The position numbers and the translations under genes were made by a program. DNA of 64,000 nucleotides from Rhynchospora pubera (lineage: Eukaryota > Streptophyta > Magnoliopsida > Poales > Cyperaceae), in contig CM051463.1 in NCBI GenBank assembly GCA_028095005.1, forward strand, positions 7,617,052 to 7,681,051, written 5' to 3'. A model generated the notes under the pieces. It was not told the DNA's origin. It saw only the letters and a list, made by a program, of their open reading frames with translations, and made no database searches. Within the stretch, counting starts at the first letter, position 1, and the number at the start of each line of letters is the position of its first letter. Below are positions 12,475-22,608 of this stretch, one piece after another.

Positions 12475-13257
12475 TGGATTCCGAACAGTGCTGTAACTGC
12501 TCAATTTTGTCTTTTTCATGGTTTTGTTGTAATTCTATTATAAAAATTAATTAAATATATGAAATTTTAATATTAAATTAATATATTATGAAATTTTAGT
12601 AATATATTTTGAAGATAAGATATTAAATTAATATATTTTATTTTACTTCTATTATAAATATTAATTAAATATATAAAATTTTAATATTAAATTAATATAT
12701 TATAAAATTTTTGTCGTTTGTTTAAATTAATATTAAAAATTTTCAATTATGTTAAATGTTGTACATAATAAGTACATAATACTTTATGTAATAATTTATT
12801 TATCGCAATAATTATAATATAAACTTATTAAATATTAGATTTATTTCATTTAATTCATAATATAAAAATACAGGAATTATAAGTGTCATCATCGGCAAAT
12901 ATATCATCCCAGCCTTCGGTAAATACAAAGTGAACATATACCGTAAATAAGCTGAACATATAGTCGATCTAAGTGAACACTTACTAACTTATTTTTATAG
13001 AACTTATTTGTTTGTTTGTGTTCACTTAGATCGTTTATATGTTCACTTTGTTTTATGTACATGTTCACCATTAGAAGAAGAATTGAATTTTGTAACCATA
13101 ATATAGATTAGCACACTAAAATAAAAGAAAGGAAAAAATACATGAAAATCATAATATAATTTAGCACACTAAAATAATATAAAAGGAAAAATGTACATAA
13201 AAAACCATAATATAAATGAACACACCAGGGTACTTAAAAACAAAGTAATAAATAAAC

Positions 13258-14234
13258 TTAGAGATCTTGATCATCTACATGTTGCAGAATTTCCTCCCAC
13301 CAGGGTTGATCTTCTTCCGCATTCATTTCTTGTTGATTACTGGCACCATGGTTGTCGGCGAATTGAGCGGCCTCGTTCCAGAAAGCGGCATCAGGTTGTT
13401 GTTCATTACTGGCACCGTGGTTTTCAGCGAGTTGAGCTGCTTCGTTCCAAAAAGCCTCATCATTTTCTTGTTGATTATTCGCAGCCGGGTTGTTTGCGAA
13501 TTGAGCGGCTTCGTTTCAGAAAGTTGCCTCGGCTTCTTGTTGCTCAATCTCAGCCATTCTAGCTACTGCAATTTTGCGTTGTTCATCTCTCTTCTTGATC
13601 TTGATTAGGCTCTCCTTAATTTTTTTCCAATTTTTTCCTGTTGCAACCTCCGGCTCTCTTCGGCGGCCTTTTCTTCAATTCTTCTCCTTTCAAACCATTG
13701 TTCTTTCACTCTGAATCTCTTTACAATTTCATCCCTCTCTTCTTGTTTTTTGTGTTCATCGTAGTGGTCACGCAAAATGGTATCTTTGAAATTGAAAACC
13801 TGACCACACTTTGTACAACTCACTGTGTGGTCTCCACGAAAATCGTATATGCTTTCGTAAACAATCATGGGTGTAGGATCTGGTTTCCACGGTTTGAGTT
13901 CCGGCATCGGTTCAGGTTCTGTGTAGTACTTTTTATAGAGTTCAGAGTTGCTCGACTCAGGTTTAGTAAGGTAATATCGCAATCTCTGCCTGCGGTCTCT
14001 TTCTGGGCCACCATGAATGTGCCACTGATAATGGGTGTATAATGGCCACTCGCCACCATATTGCGAATGGATATTGTAGTCAAATTTGCGGTAACATTTA
14101 TTACATATCGCATGATAATCTCCTTTTTCGATCTCATTTGGATTGGCATGGGAATGTTTGTAATTTGGCAAGTACTCATGTCGAGTAGATGGCCATTCCC
14201 GCACTTCACTGTTGGAGGTATTTCCTTTCTCCAT
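13258..14234 (-). pseudogene. Zinc-finger protein gene of the MULE, frameshifted
   Basis: The open part (14234-13605, 209 aa) has two Cys/His finger-like units: CNKC...H(x4)H at residues about 43-72 and CTKCGQVFNFKDTILRDHYDEH at about 138-159. A charged helical tail follows (EEKAAEESRRLQQEK). At a run of seven T on the plus strand (13620-13626) the frame ends early. The neighbouring frame continues to 13258 with three copies of a repeat around FWNEAAQFADNHGASN, ending WWEEILQHVDDQDL. The first repeat copy has TGA (13516-13518) where the others have TGG. I read this as one gene broken by a one-base slip and a nonsense change. A short intron across the A/T tract is the alternative. No named family is recognised. 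Confidence 0.6.
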
Positions 14235-14296
14235 GGTAGTGAATGTTGAAGGAAGAAGGATTGAGTGGGTGTGACATATTTTTGCTGGGGAAGAAT

Positions 14297-14304
14297 AATT
14301 TTAT
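14297..14304 (-). promoter_or_regulatory. TATA box of the MULE zinc-finger gene
   Basis: TATAAAAT on the minus strand lies 63 bp upstream of the ATG at 14234, a normal spacing for a plant promoter. It supports the idea that the zinc-finger frame was once transcribed from within the element. Confidence 0.45.
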
Positions 14305-14355
14305 AGATCAGTTTAGACTTGCAATTATTTAAAATTAATAAATATAATGTCATAT

Positions 14356-14603
14356 CTTTTCAGACTTTATCAGAATACGTTTGTCATTTTGCATAGCTTA
14401 GGTAGGCATCAGTATACTTTTCAGACTTTATCAGAATACGTTTGTCCTTTTTGCTTTGCTTAGGTAGGCATCAGTTTACTTTTGAGCTTTTATCAGAGCA
14501 CGCCTGTCCTTTTGCAGTGCTTAGGTAGGCATCAGTATACTTTTGAGCTTTTATCAGAGCACGCCTGTCCTTTTGCAATTCTTTTCCAGACTTTATCAGT
14601 TGC
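14356..14603. repeat. Tandem repeat, about 61-bp unit, four copies
   Basis: Each unit carries TTTTCAGACTTTATCAGAATACG or the variant TTTTGAGCTTTTATCAGAGCACG, then TGTCCTTTTGC and GCTTAGGTAGGCATCAGTATAC. Two units are of the first type and two of the second; the last is truncated. The array lies just upstream of the zinc-finger promoter inside the MULE. Confidence 0.8.
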
Positions 14604-14881
14604 ATGAATTTAATGACATTAAAAATTAATTAAATAAAATTATTTAATAATTTGACTTAATTTGATGTAATAAAATCTTATTTAGTTGTTTGAAGTAATT
14701 AATTTAATTTAATTTCATTTAGTTAATATAAGTTGATTGAGATATTATTTTTTTAACTACTTTAATTTAATTTACAAAATAATATAAATTATTAATTTAA
14801 TTTTAAAATTTTAATTAAAATATAATTATTAATTTACTTAAATTGAAAACAGTAAAAAAAAGAAAAAATATTGATTTGATT

Positions 14882-15544
14882 GTGTGACTATCTTGGTTCT
14901 TTGTCATTTTTGTTTTGAACAAATGGTACGCCTAAAAATTTTGAAATTTAAGTTTAGGAAAATTCGTCCGCCAATTAACAGCTCAGTATTTTTGTTAGAA
15001 TTTTTCAGAGCGTATTTCATATTTTTGTAGCGCCAAACTTTTCGAATATAGAGCTGTTTTTTCAGTTCAAAGTGTGATTATCTTGGTTCTTTGTCATTTT
15101 TGTTTTGAACAAATGGTACGCCTAAAAATTTTGAAATTTAAGTTTAGGAAAATTCGTCCGCCAATTAACAGCTCAGTATTTTTGTTAGAATTTTTCAGAG
15201 CGTATTTCACATTTTTTAGCGCCAAACTTTTCGAATGTAGAGCTGTTTTTTCAGTTCAAAGTGTGACTATCTTGGTCCTTTGTCATTTTTGTTTTGAACT
15301 AATGGTACGCCTAAAAATTTTGAAATTTAAGTTTAGGAAAACTCGTCCGCCAATTAATAGCTCAGTATTTTTGTTAGAATTTTTCAGAGCGTATTTCATA
15401 TTTTTGTAGCGCCAAACTTTTCGAATGTAGAGCTGTTTTTTCAGTTCAAAGTGTGACTATCTTGGTCCTTTGTCATTTTTGTTTTGAACAAATGGTACGC
15501 CTAAAAATTTTGAAATTTAAGTTTAGGAAAATTCGTCCGCCAAT
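14882..15544. repeat. Tandem repeat, 189-190-bp unit, 3.5 copies
   Basis: Units start at 14882, 15072, 15261 and 15451, each with GTGTGACTATCTTGG (one has GTGTGATTATC). They share GTACGCCTAAAAATTTTG, CGTCCGCCAATTAACAGCTC and GCGCCAAACTTTTCGAAT. The copies are nearly identical, so the amplification is recent. The last copy stops at CCGCCAAT (15544), exactly where the PMD coding sequence begins, so the array edge truncates that gene. Confidence 0.92.
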
Positions 15545-16721
15545 GAGGAGGCATGACCACCTGTCTGAGCTCATCCTCGTATGGCCGCCACACAACGTGT
15601 GCATGCTCCATCTTCATTAGTAGTCTCGAGCGTACTCAATACCGCTGCGAACGGGACCTTTCACTCAGTACGTCTCTATCGATCCTATCTGCGTCCTCTG
15701 ACCCAGGTCCCTGTGCCCACATATCACGCAGTTTCCCAAACTGTACTGCGTGAAGCTTCCTGCATTACATAAACATTACACACACACACATATATATATA
15801 TATATATTGCAGCATATCTCAAAATTTAAATTAAATTTTAAAACGTTTGTTACCTCCCAGCACGTCGATCAGTCGCCCTCTCTCTGAAGCAATCTAGAAC
15901 ATCCTCCATAGGAGTGTCCCGTGCCAATGCAAAGTCGGCTAGCTTTTGCACATCGTCGTAATCAGTACGACCGGTCACCGGTCGTCCAGTCGTAGGCAAG
16001 CAAAAAATGAAGGCGACATCCTGCAAATTTTATTTACATTTTTTATTAAACAACAAAAAAAAAAACAATAAATAAATAAATAGCTACCAACAGAACTTGG
16101 AAAAAATAATACCTCAAGAGTAACGGTCATCTCGCCTACGCGGGGAAAGTGGAACGTGTGGGTCTCGGGCCTCCAGAACATGGCTAGACCCTGTATCATG
16201 GAACGATCCAATGGCATGTGACCTAACTCAACGAAATGAATAAGGCCCAATGTCACAAGACGCTGGTCCACCTCCTCGGTTCGTATCATTTTTGCCTTAT
16301 GCATTTCGGGCGTCCACGCCTAAATAAGTTAAAAAACATATTATTTACTATATATACTATTCACTATGTAAAAAAATTAACTACATAAATTAAAAAAATT
16401 TATTATTTCCTTAAACCCTAAACCCTATACCGTAAATAATTTAAAAAAATTATTTCCTATATATATTATTAAAATATATATATATAAAAAAGAATTAACT
16501 ATATAAATAAAAAAAAAACTTACTCGTACGCCTCGAAACTCAGACTGACTGAGATGCAGAAGCTGATCAGCAGGAAGAGGAACGGGGGGGGGGGGGGGGG
16601 GGGCAGCAGGGGGGGCAGATGAAGAAGCGCCAGGATCTCCTCCTGATGTAGATGCGCCAGGATCTCCTCGACGCCTCGTGGATCGACGTGGATCCTCTGG
16701 TATTCTTCTTCGCGGTGGCAT
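15545..16721 (-). pseudogene. Plant-mobile-domain (PMD/MAIN-like) gene remnant
   Basis: Minus-strand exons are 16721-16524 (MPPRRRIPEDPRR, Pro-rich N-terminus), 16319-16113 (contains LGHMPLDRSMIQGLAMFWRPETHTFHFPRVGEMTVTLE), 16020-15854 (DVAFIFCLPTTGRPVTGRTDYDDV) and 15759-15545 (QFGKLRDMWAQG...VVWRPYEDELRQVVMPPH). All joins keep frame. The FHFP-GEMT-TLEDV and GLP-GRPVTG signatures are those of the plant mobile domain, found in MAIN/MAIL1 proteins and in many transposons. An in-frame TGA at 15636-15638 and loss of the 3' end at the tandem-repeat border make this a pseudogene. A 20-G run on the plus strand falls in the polyproline part of exon 1. Confidence 0.85.
16584..16603. repeat. Uninterrupted 20-bp poly-G run
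   Basis: The plus strand has 20 consecutive G within PMD exon 1, followed after CAGCA by a further G6 block. On the coding (minus) strand this gives polyproline. Such runs can form G-quadruplex structures, and their length is unreliable in sequencing. Confidence 0.9.
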
Positions 16722-17663
16722 TTCGACTGTTACTGCAATTAAAATTTAATAAAGTATAAAATCTATAAAAATTTCGGCAGCATCTCCCCTGTACCGGGAG
16801 AGTTTTCCAAAAAATCAGAACCCAATTAGAACCCAATTTCAACCCAATTTGAACCCAACCCAATCCAACCCAATTTCATTCCAATTTGAACCCAACCCAA
16901 CCCAATTTGAATAAATCATTCAAATTTTATAATCATTGCATTTCACAAACCATTTCACAAGTATCAATGAATCAATAATTCAATTATTGCATTTCACAAT
17001 TTTACAATCATTGCATTTCACAATTTTACAATCCATCAATCAATCTACAAGCAATTCACAAACATTTCTATTCAAACAATAATAAAATAAACATATAAAA
17101 AAGCTAACCTGGAGTAGAAAGGAATTGACTCTCTTCTAAACAATTTTTTACCTACATTTTTAATTAAATTAATTAAAAAATTAAATTAATTACACATAAA
17201 TTGACTCTCTTCTTAATTAAATTAATTACACATAAATTAAATTAATTGAATCTCTTCTTAATTATTAAAAGCAAAAAAAATAAAAAAATTAAATTAATTA
17301 CACATAAATTTCCATATGAATTTTTCTTATTTTTCGGTATTTTTAAAATAATTTTACAATTTATTATCTATTTTTCTAATTAATTAAGTAGTGAATAAAC
17401 AAATAAAAAGACAAAAAATATATCCAATATAATTAATAAATTACATACAAATTTTTTCTGATTTTTTCTGATTTTTTTCAGATTTTTTGAATATTTTTCC
17501 AATATTTTCCTATTTTTTTATTTAATTAACTAAATTATAAACTAATAAACTAAATAAATAAATAATTAAATTAATAAAAAAAACTTACTGTTCTCGTCGA
17601 AGTGCGTTCGAGAGAGCGAGAGCGGCAGCGAAATCAGATCGGAAACCCCATATATATATAAAG
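16722..17663. other. AT-rich upstream region of the PMD gene inside the MULE
   Basis: No coding signal is seen. The stretch holds repeated AACCCAACCCAA/AACCCAATTT units near 16815-16910, repeated CAATCATTGCATTTCAC units near 16930-17020, and repeats of TTAAATTAATTACACATAAATT near 17170-17310. It would contain the promoter of the PMD gene. Confidence 0.5.
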
Positions 17664-17834
17664 GTTAGATCGGAATCCTGAATTCCGATCTAATGTTAGA
17701 TCGGAATCTCAGAATCCGATCTAACGTTCGGAATCCAGAATTCCGATCTTACGATACTATTTATATTAAACTGATTAAATTGATATTAATTTTATTAGAT
17801 TATATTATTTTAATATTATTTTTTAAAATTTCGG
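17664..17834. repeat. Right terminal inverted repeat of the MULE
   Basis: Inverted copy of 12304-12474, including the GATCGGAATTC-type subterminal units (17665-17755) and the AT-rich outer half ending TTTCGG at 17834, followed directly by the GAAACATTT duplication. Confidence 0.85.
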
Positions 17835-17974
17835 GAAACATTTTCTCTTCCATTTTTCTCTCTTTCAAACTGCTCTAAGATAATCTGCGGGCGAGAAACT
17901 GAGGTAAGTTGTAAAGCGGGTCGATACACAAAGACAGTAAAACTCCGTCACAAGAGTTTCACCTCAGATTGCCA

Positions 17975-18097
17975 CACGTGTAGACTTCAGTGGTTGTCTT
18001 TGACAGCATGTTCCAGTACCGGATAAGGTCCGATCTCCTGACCTCTCTCTTTCCTTTATGCTTCTACTCCTCGGCATCTTCCATCCTTCGCCACGTG
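17975..18097 (+). promoter_or_regulatory. G-boxes in the THF1 promoter
   Basis: CACGTG occurs at 17975-17980 (within CCACACGTGTAG) and at 18092-18097 (within GCCACGTGTCC), about 220 and 100 bp upstream of the THF1 start. G-boxes bind bZIP and bHLH factors such as HY5 and PIFs and are common in light-responsive plastid-protein genes. Their use here is inferred. Confidence 0.5.
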
Positions 18098-18194
18098 TCC
18101 AAATCCTGTTCGCCATCACCTACCTAGACGCGACGGAGGGTTGCGGAACTTGGTACATTACCTTCTCATTTGATCCCTCAAAAATTATCCCCTC

Positions 18195-21100
18195 ATGGCG
18201 GCTATAGCATCTCTACCGTTCGCGGCGGGGGTACGACACGTGTCATCATCCGAACGGAGATCGACGGTGCCTGTGTCAAGCTCGGTTGGGAGTTCTAACA
18301 GTGCGAAGATTGTATGTGGCGTCAGATGCAACAGGATTAGCTCCAGATTGGTCGTGCGCTGTGTTGCTGCGCAAAGTGGTAAGCTTTACTGTTTTTGTTG
18401 CTGTAGTTGTCTTTTCAGAGTGCTATTTCCAGTCTAAGTACTTAATTCTTTTTTGTTTTTATTTTTTATTTTTTGAAGATTGGTTGGCAAGTGCCGAGCC
18501 AACAATTTCATTAATTTAAAGAAAATTAATATATGAAATTAGAAAGGAAAAAATGAAAGAGAAAGCATCAAAAGAAAAATTACATGGTATTATTTTTTTG
18601 AAGTACTTAAAAAAACCATCATCTTAAGCCTTTTTGTACTACATAACATATGAAATTGTTACATTTTGAATGGAGAAAGGTTTTAAATGTTCTTTTTTTT
18701 TTAATCATAACATACAGAATAATTTCATTTGTAAAGGAGTATTACTAATTAACTTATGCAGTTTCTTTGATTTGTTCATTAACATAGATGTACCACCTAC
18801 AGTGTCAGAGACAAAGTATAACTTCCTCAAAGCGTACAAAAAGCCGATACCGAGCATATACAACACTGTGTTGCAGGAACTACTTGTGCAACAGCATTTG
18901 ATGCGGTACAAGAGGACGTACCAGTATGACCCAGTATTTGCACTAGGGTTTGTGACGGTATATGAACAGCTGATGGAAGGATACCCCAGTAATGAAGACA
19001 AAGACCAGATATTTAGGTCATATATCAATGCCTTAAATGAAGATCCTGACCAATACAGGTAAGCAACTTTTAGGACTTCTTGGTTTGGTTTTTTGGGTAG
19101 CAATTTGATTCCAGTAGCTTATTGTTTTTGCTGATACTGCTCAAATATCTCATATTTATAATTTGCATTTACTGGTAGCTGATATTTTGGTATTAATTCA
19201 ACTAAATTCTTTTTGTTTTCAATTCGTACTAGTCTGGAAGTCTGGAACCATCATCTAAGTTGGTCTGATTTTTTAGTTGAAATTATGTATACAACTGATC
19301 CATAACTTCTTTTAAATCTGACAATTGCATTTTTTGAGTCAAATTGCAAATAACATCCAGTGATTGAAGTTACTTGAATAATATAATGGCTGAATTGCTT
19401 GTTACATATTCCGATATTAATTTAATCAATTAGTTCACTGTAATTCTGGGTCATGTGAGCTTAGAAGAGTTTACTCATTGGAGGTAGTAACAATTATCAA
19501 CAGCTGCAGCAGCAACAACAACAAACCGTTTAGTCCCAAACAAGTAGGGATCGGCTAGAAATCAAACCTAGCAAGGTCATGGTGATTGGGTTTCATTTCC
19601 ATAAAGATAGCCGTGTATTTTTACATTGGGTTGTTGCGCCTATCAGAACCCTCCTCCTTTGCCGGTGCTTGGGACCGGCTATATTGAAACAGCATAGGCG
19701 GAGTTGTAGTGATAATTATCAACATTTAAACAAATATCTTTTTTTCCATTAAGTTTATATAATGGATGGCTTTTGCTTCCAATAGTATTCTTGGTTAACT
19801 TGCAAGTAACCAATCTCTTCAGAGGGTACTTAAGCCAAAAGAAAGTTTCCGCAACAAAATACAAATGAGTTTTCGGATTGTTTTGGTTAAAAGTTTTGAA
19901 TTTTGATTACTTTGTACTTTATCATAATAGAGCCGATGCAAAAAAGTTGGAGGAGTGGGCTCGAACTCAGAATGGAAGTTCATTGGTGGAGTTCTCAACA
20001 AAAGAGGGAGAAGTAGAGGGGTTGCTCAAAGATATATCTGAAAGGGCAGGAGGTAAAGGCAACTTTAGTTATAGCCGGTTTTTCGCAGTTGGTTTGTTTC
20101 GGCTTCTTGAACTTGCTAATGCACCTGAACCATCTGTTCTAGAAAAGGTACTCTTTCCTCTTATTTTTGTAATATAATTTCATATATATACCTAGAGAAG
20201 GGCAGCCAAATGTCATTCTTACTGGTAATTTCAATAATAGTAGTGATTCTGGTGCCAAAATGTTTTCTACATACTACTGGTTTATTGATATGCTATTCAC
20301 TTTTTATTGCTAACAATGCTAAGTACATCCTTTATGAGTGTTTTCCCATTAAATATGATCCTTTATGAGTGCCTTACCTAAAATGAGGATTTAGTGTCTT
20401 TGGGACCAGTAAATATGATTCTTTATCAACAAAAATTCCTTGATCTGTCTACATTTGTCACTTTACTCACAGCTAACTGCTAAGGTCGGATGAGGGAAAA
20501 AAATTGGAATGGACAATGGTTTGTACAAAAATAATGAAACTTGAGTGATTTGTTTAAATGTCAAAAAATAAGTGAAATATAAAATGTTAAATTTATGGAT
20601 GCCTTATGAAAATAAGGTAATGCAGTTGTCCTTTTCTTTCCCCGGAAGAGAAAAAGTCATATATAAGTCTGTTTTTTTTCAGTATACCTATCGGCTACCA
20701 TGTCATTTAGGATCAGAGTTTTATGATGGTTTTGTTTTAATGATTTGAGCAGTAACAATGTCTGATAAATTTCAAGCAATTGTTGTCTAAAATGCTTACA
20801 GTTTTAAAAGGTGATTTTATTGCTTTATAGCCTTGTCTTATCCTCGATTTTTTGACTTTCCTGCAGCTTTGCACAACATTGAATATAAATAAGAGAAGTG
20901 TGGATAGGGATCTGGATGTGTACCGTAATCTCCTTACCAAATTGGTACAAGCTAAGGAACTTCTGAAGGAATATGTTGACCGGTATTTTTCTTTTGTGCA
21001 TTTGTTTATCTGCTCTTTTTATAGGGGTATTATCAAATAAAGCTCAGTTGTTATAAATTTGTATATAAAACCATGCTCACCGGTTTACATTTTGTTAATG

Positions 21101-21649
21101 TTAATTGCAAATTACACCCTGGTAGTTCCTTTGCCTGAAATAAAATATGCTATTGTTCCTCAGTCTAACAAGCCCTATATTTTGTACCTATGAAAAGCTG
21201 TTTTTGAATTTAGTTAGATTAGAATTTTTCAGAAAGTTTCTTTTGAGACTATTTGACTTGATGAAAGATTTTAAGGACAACTTGGGCCATTTTATAGTTA
21301 TTGGCTTCTTTTTGTCACAATTAGATTTGTAGACCAGGACCAGGATGCAAATTATTCTTTACTTATTTAAATATTTTTAGAATTATAGAATGCAAATATT
21401 TCAGTATAAGAACTTTGTGTTAGCATCTTCAAGTAATTCTGGAAAGAATACTTACCCAAATTATATGTCAATTTTATATATCTTATTATTTTACTTATTT
21501 ATTAATGTATTATTTTAACTGTATATTGTTTTTCTTATTATGATGGCAGAGAGAAGAAAAAGAGAGAAGAAAGGGTAGAATCCCAGTCCCAGAAGGCGAA
21601 TGAAACCATAACAAAATGCACTGGAGATATCCATTTGACAATGCTATAG
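18195..21649 (+). CDS. THF1: THYLAKOID FORMATION 1 (THF1/Psb29), chloroplast precursor, 5 exons
   Basis: Exons are 18195-18378, 18788-19058, 19931-20147, 20867-20982 and 21550-21649, with matching phases, giving 295 aa (close to the usual length near 300). Exon 1 encodes a Ser/Arg-rich chloroplast transit peptide (MAAIASLPFAAG...). The mature part begins at DVPPTVSETKYNFLKAYKKPIPSIYNTVLQELLVQQHLMRYKRTYQYDPVFALGFVTVYEQLMEGYP, the conserved THF1/Psb29 core. YSRFFAVGLFRLLELAN follows, and the C-terminal helix is rich in Lys and Glu (EYVDREKKKREERVESQSQKANE). THF1 is needed for thylakoid vesicle organisation, PSII-LHCII dynamics and FtsH protease accumulation, and has been linked to G-protein sugar signalling. 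No disabling change is visible; intron 2 carries a SINE. Confidence 0.97.
19503..19713 (-). mobile_element. Au-like SINE in THF1 intron 2
   Basis: AATTATCAACA flanks the insert on both sides (19492-19502 and 19714-19724), an 11-bp target duplication. The body contains CAACAACAACAAACCG, AGTCCCAAACAAGTAGGGAT and GCTTGGGACCGGCTAT, the landmarks I associate with the plant Au SINE family. Read on the minus strand it ends in a TTGTTGTTG tail. The family name is from memory of these motifs; the retroposed nature rests on the duplication. Confidence 0.7.
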
Positions 21650-22361
21650 AAATATTATTCGGCTTGTTTTGTTTTCCCTTTTTCCTGTAAAATTTCACTA
21701 CCTTTTCATAATAGAGAGCAATGATTACTGTCAATTTGTATGTACTAATCCCGAGTAACAAATGCAAAATTTTATCACATGTTTTGTTCAGCTAGAACTG
21801 TCATTTGTTAGTTTTTTCTCGTTAGTTCATTATTTCATTCCATTAATTGAGAAAAAGTGGCACATGGATCCATGTTCTCCAACTTAACAATATTGCAACT
21901 TGAGTGGCTAAAAAAATCTGTAGTGTTGCTTTCTTGTTTCGCACAGTGTACTCTGATAGTTCTAGCGCCACTCTCTATTCAGTCATGCTCATATATTTCC
22001 ATTTTCCAGGTGAGACTTAACAGATTGGTATTACAGTCTAATACCAGGCAATGTAATTAGCAATAGATTAATAATCTGTTCGGAGGATTGTCCTTGCTGT
22101 TCTGATATGCAAGTTTAGGGATACCAACAGAAAGTTTGTCAGAATACATGCCAGTATTTTTTTTCATATAGAAATGTGACTACTGGTACCTGTTGCTAGC
22201 AAGATAAATTGCACATAATACAGGGTTGAATCCATAAATCTATCAGATTATTTTACACAGATCTTTTTTTAGTTACACAGATTATTTAGCACAGATACTC
22301 TCAAGGAGACAACAGAGTACCCCAAACAAATGACGACCACATATTCATTTATGCTCATTGA
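21650..22361. other. THF1 3' region and intergenic DNA
   Basis: The first few hundred bases should be the THF1 3' UTR; AATAAA-like signals are not sharply defined. No further gene or repeat is seen before the LHCB4 promoter. Confidence 0.5.
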
Positions 22362-22536
22362 CCAATAACAATCCACCAACTGGCAACCCTGCCCCAATAG
22401 AAATCTTAATCCGAGCCTCTCAAGATAAGGCAGGATAAGGCCTTCAAAATCATACCGTCAGATAGATATCAAAGCCTGCATCCACCGTCCAATGTCCCAC
22501 CTCATAGATAAAACACCCTACCAAACATCTATAAGT
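22362..22536 (+). promoter_or_regulatory. LHCB4 promoter: CCAAT, paired I-boxes, TATA-like
   Basis: A CCAAT motif lies at 22362-22366. Two GATAAGG I-boxes lie at 22424-22430 and 22434-22440, only 10 bp apart, and a TATA-like CTATAAG lies at about 22529-22535, 75 bp before the ATG. Paired I-boxes upstream of a TATA box are the classic light-responsive layout of Lhc and rbcS genes. Motif positions are read directly; function is inferred. Confidence 0.6.
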
Positions 22537-22608
22537 TATAACCTCTATTTCATCTCCAAAAGACACTAATTTTCAAATCAGTACCCAGTAAAATAAAAAA
22601 AATATATC

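Larger units (their letters stand above)
12304..17834. mobile_element. Mutator-like element (MULE) carrying PMD and zinc-finger genes
   Basis: Both ends read CCGAAATTTTAAAAAATA inward. The inverted ends stay near-identical for about 170 bp (12304-12474 and 17664-17834). GAAACATTT flanks the element exactly on both sides (12295-12303 and 17835-17843), a 9-bp duplication typical of Mutator transposons. Inside are two minus-strand gene remnants, a zinc-finger gene (13258-14234) and a plant-mobile-domain gene (15545-16721), plus two tandem-repeat blocks. I find no MULE transposase motif in any frame, so this copy looks non-autonomous. It sits between the divergently transcribed small gene at 11787 and THF1 at 18195. 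Confidence 0.88.

Noticed and set aside
12380..12480. Short palindromic repeats considered as a CRISPR-like array
   Set aside because: They are subterminal units of the MULE end, mirrored at 17664-17755, with no spacers; the genome is a plant nuclear one.
13191..13608. Plus-strand open frames of 113 and 123 aa
   Set aside because: They are antisense readings of the FWNEAAQFA repeat region. Their periodicity comes from the minus-strand repeats.
13865..14353. 162-aa minus-strand frame
   Set aside because: An off-frame reading of the zinc-finger gene that runs through its promoter. It has no finger motif.
15553..15772. Plus-strand frames of about 65 aa
   Set aside because: Antisense to the PMD C-terminal exon, which explains the sequence better.
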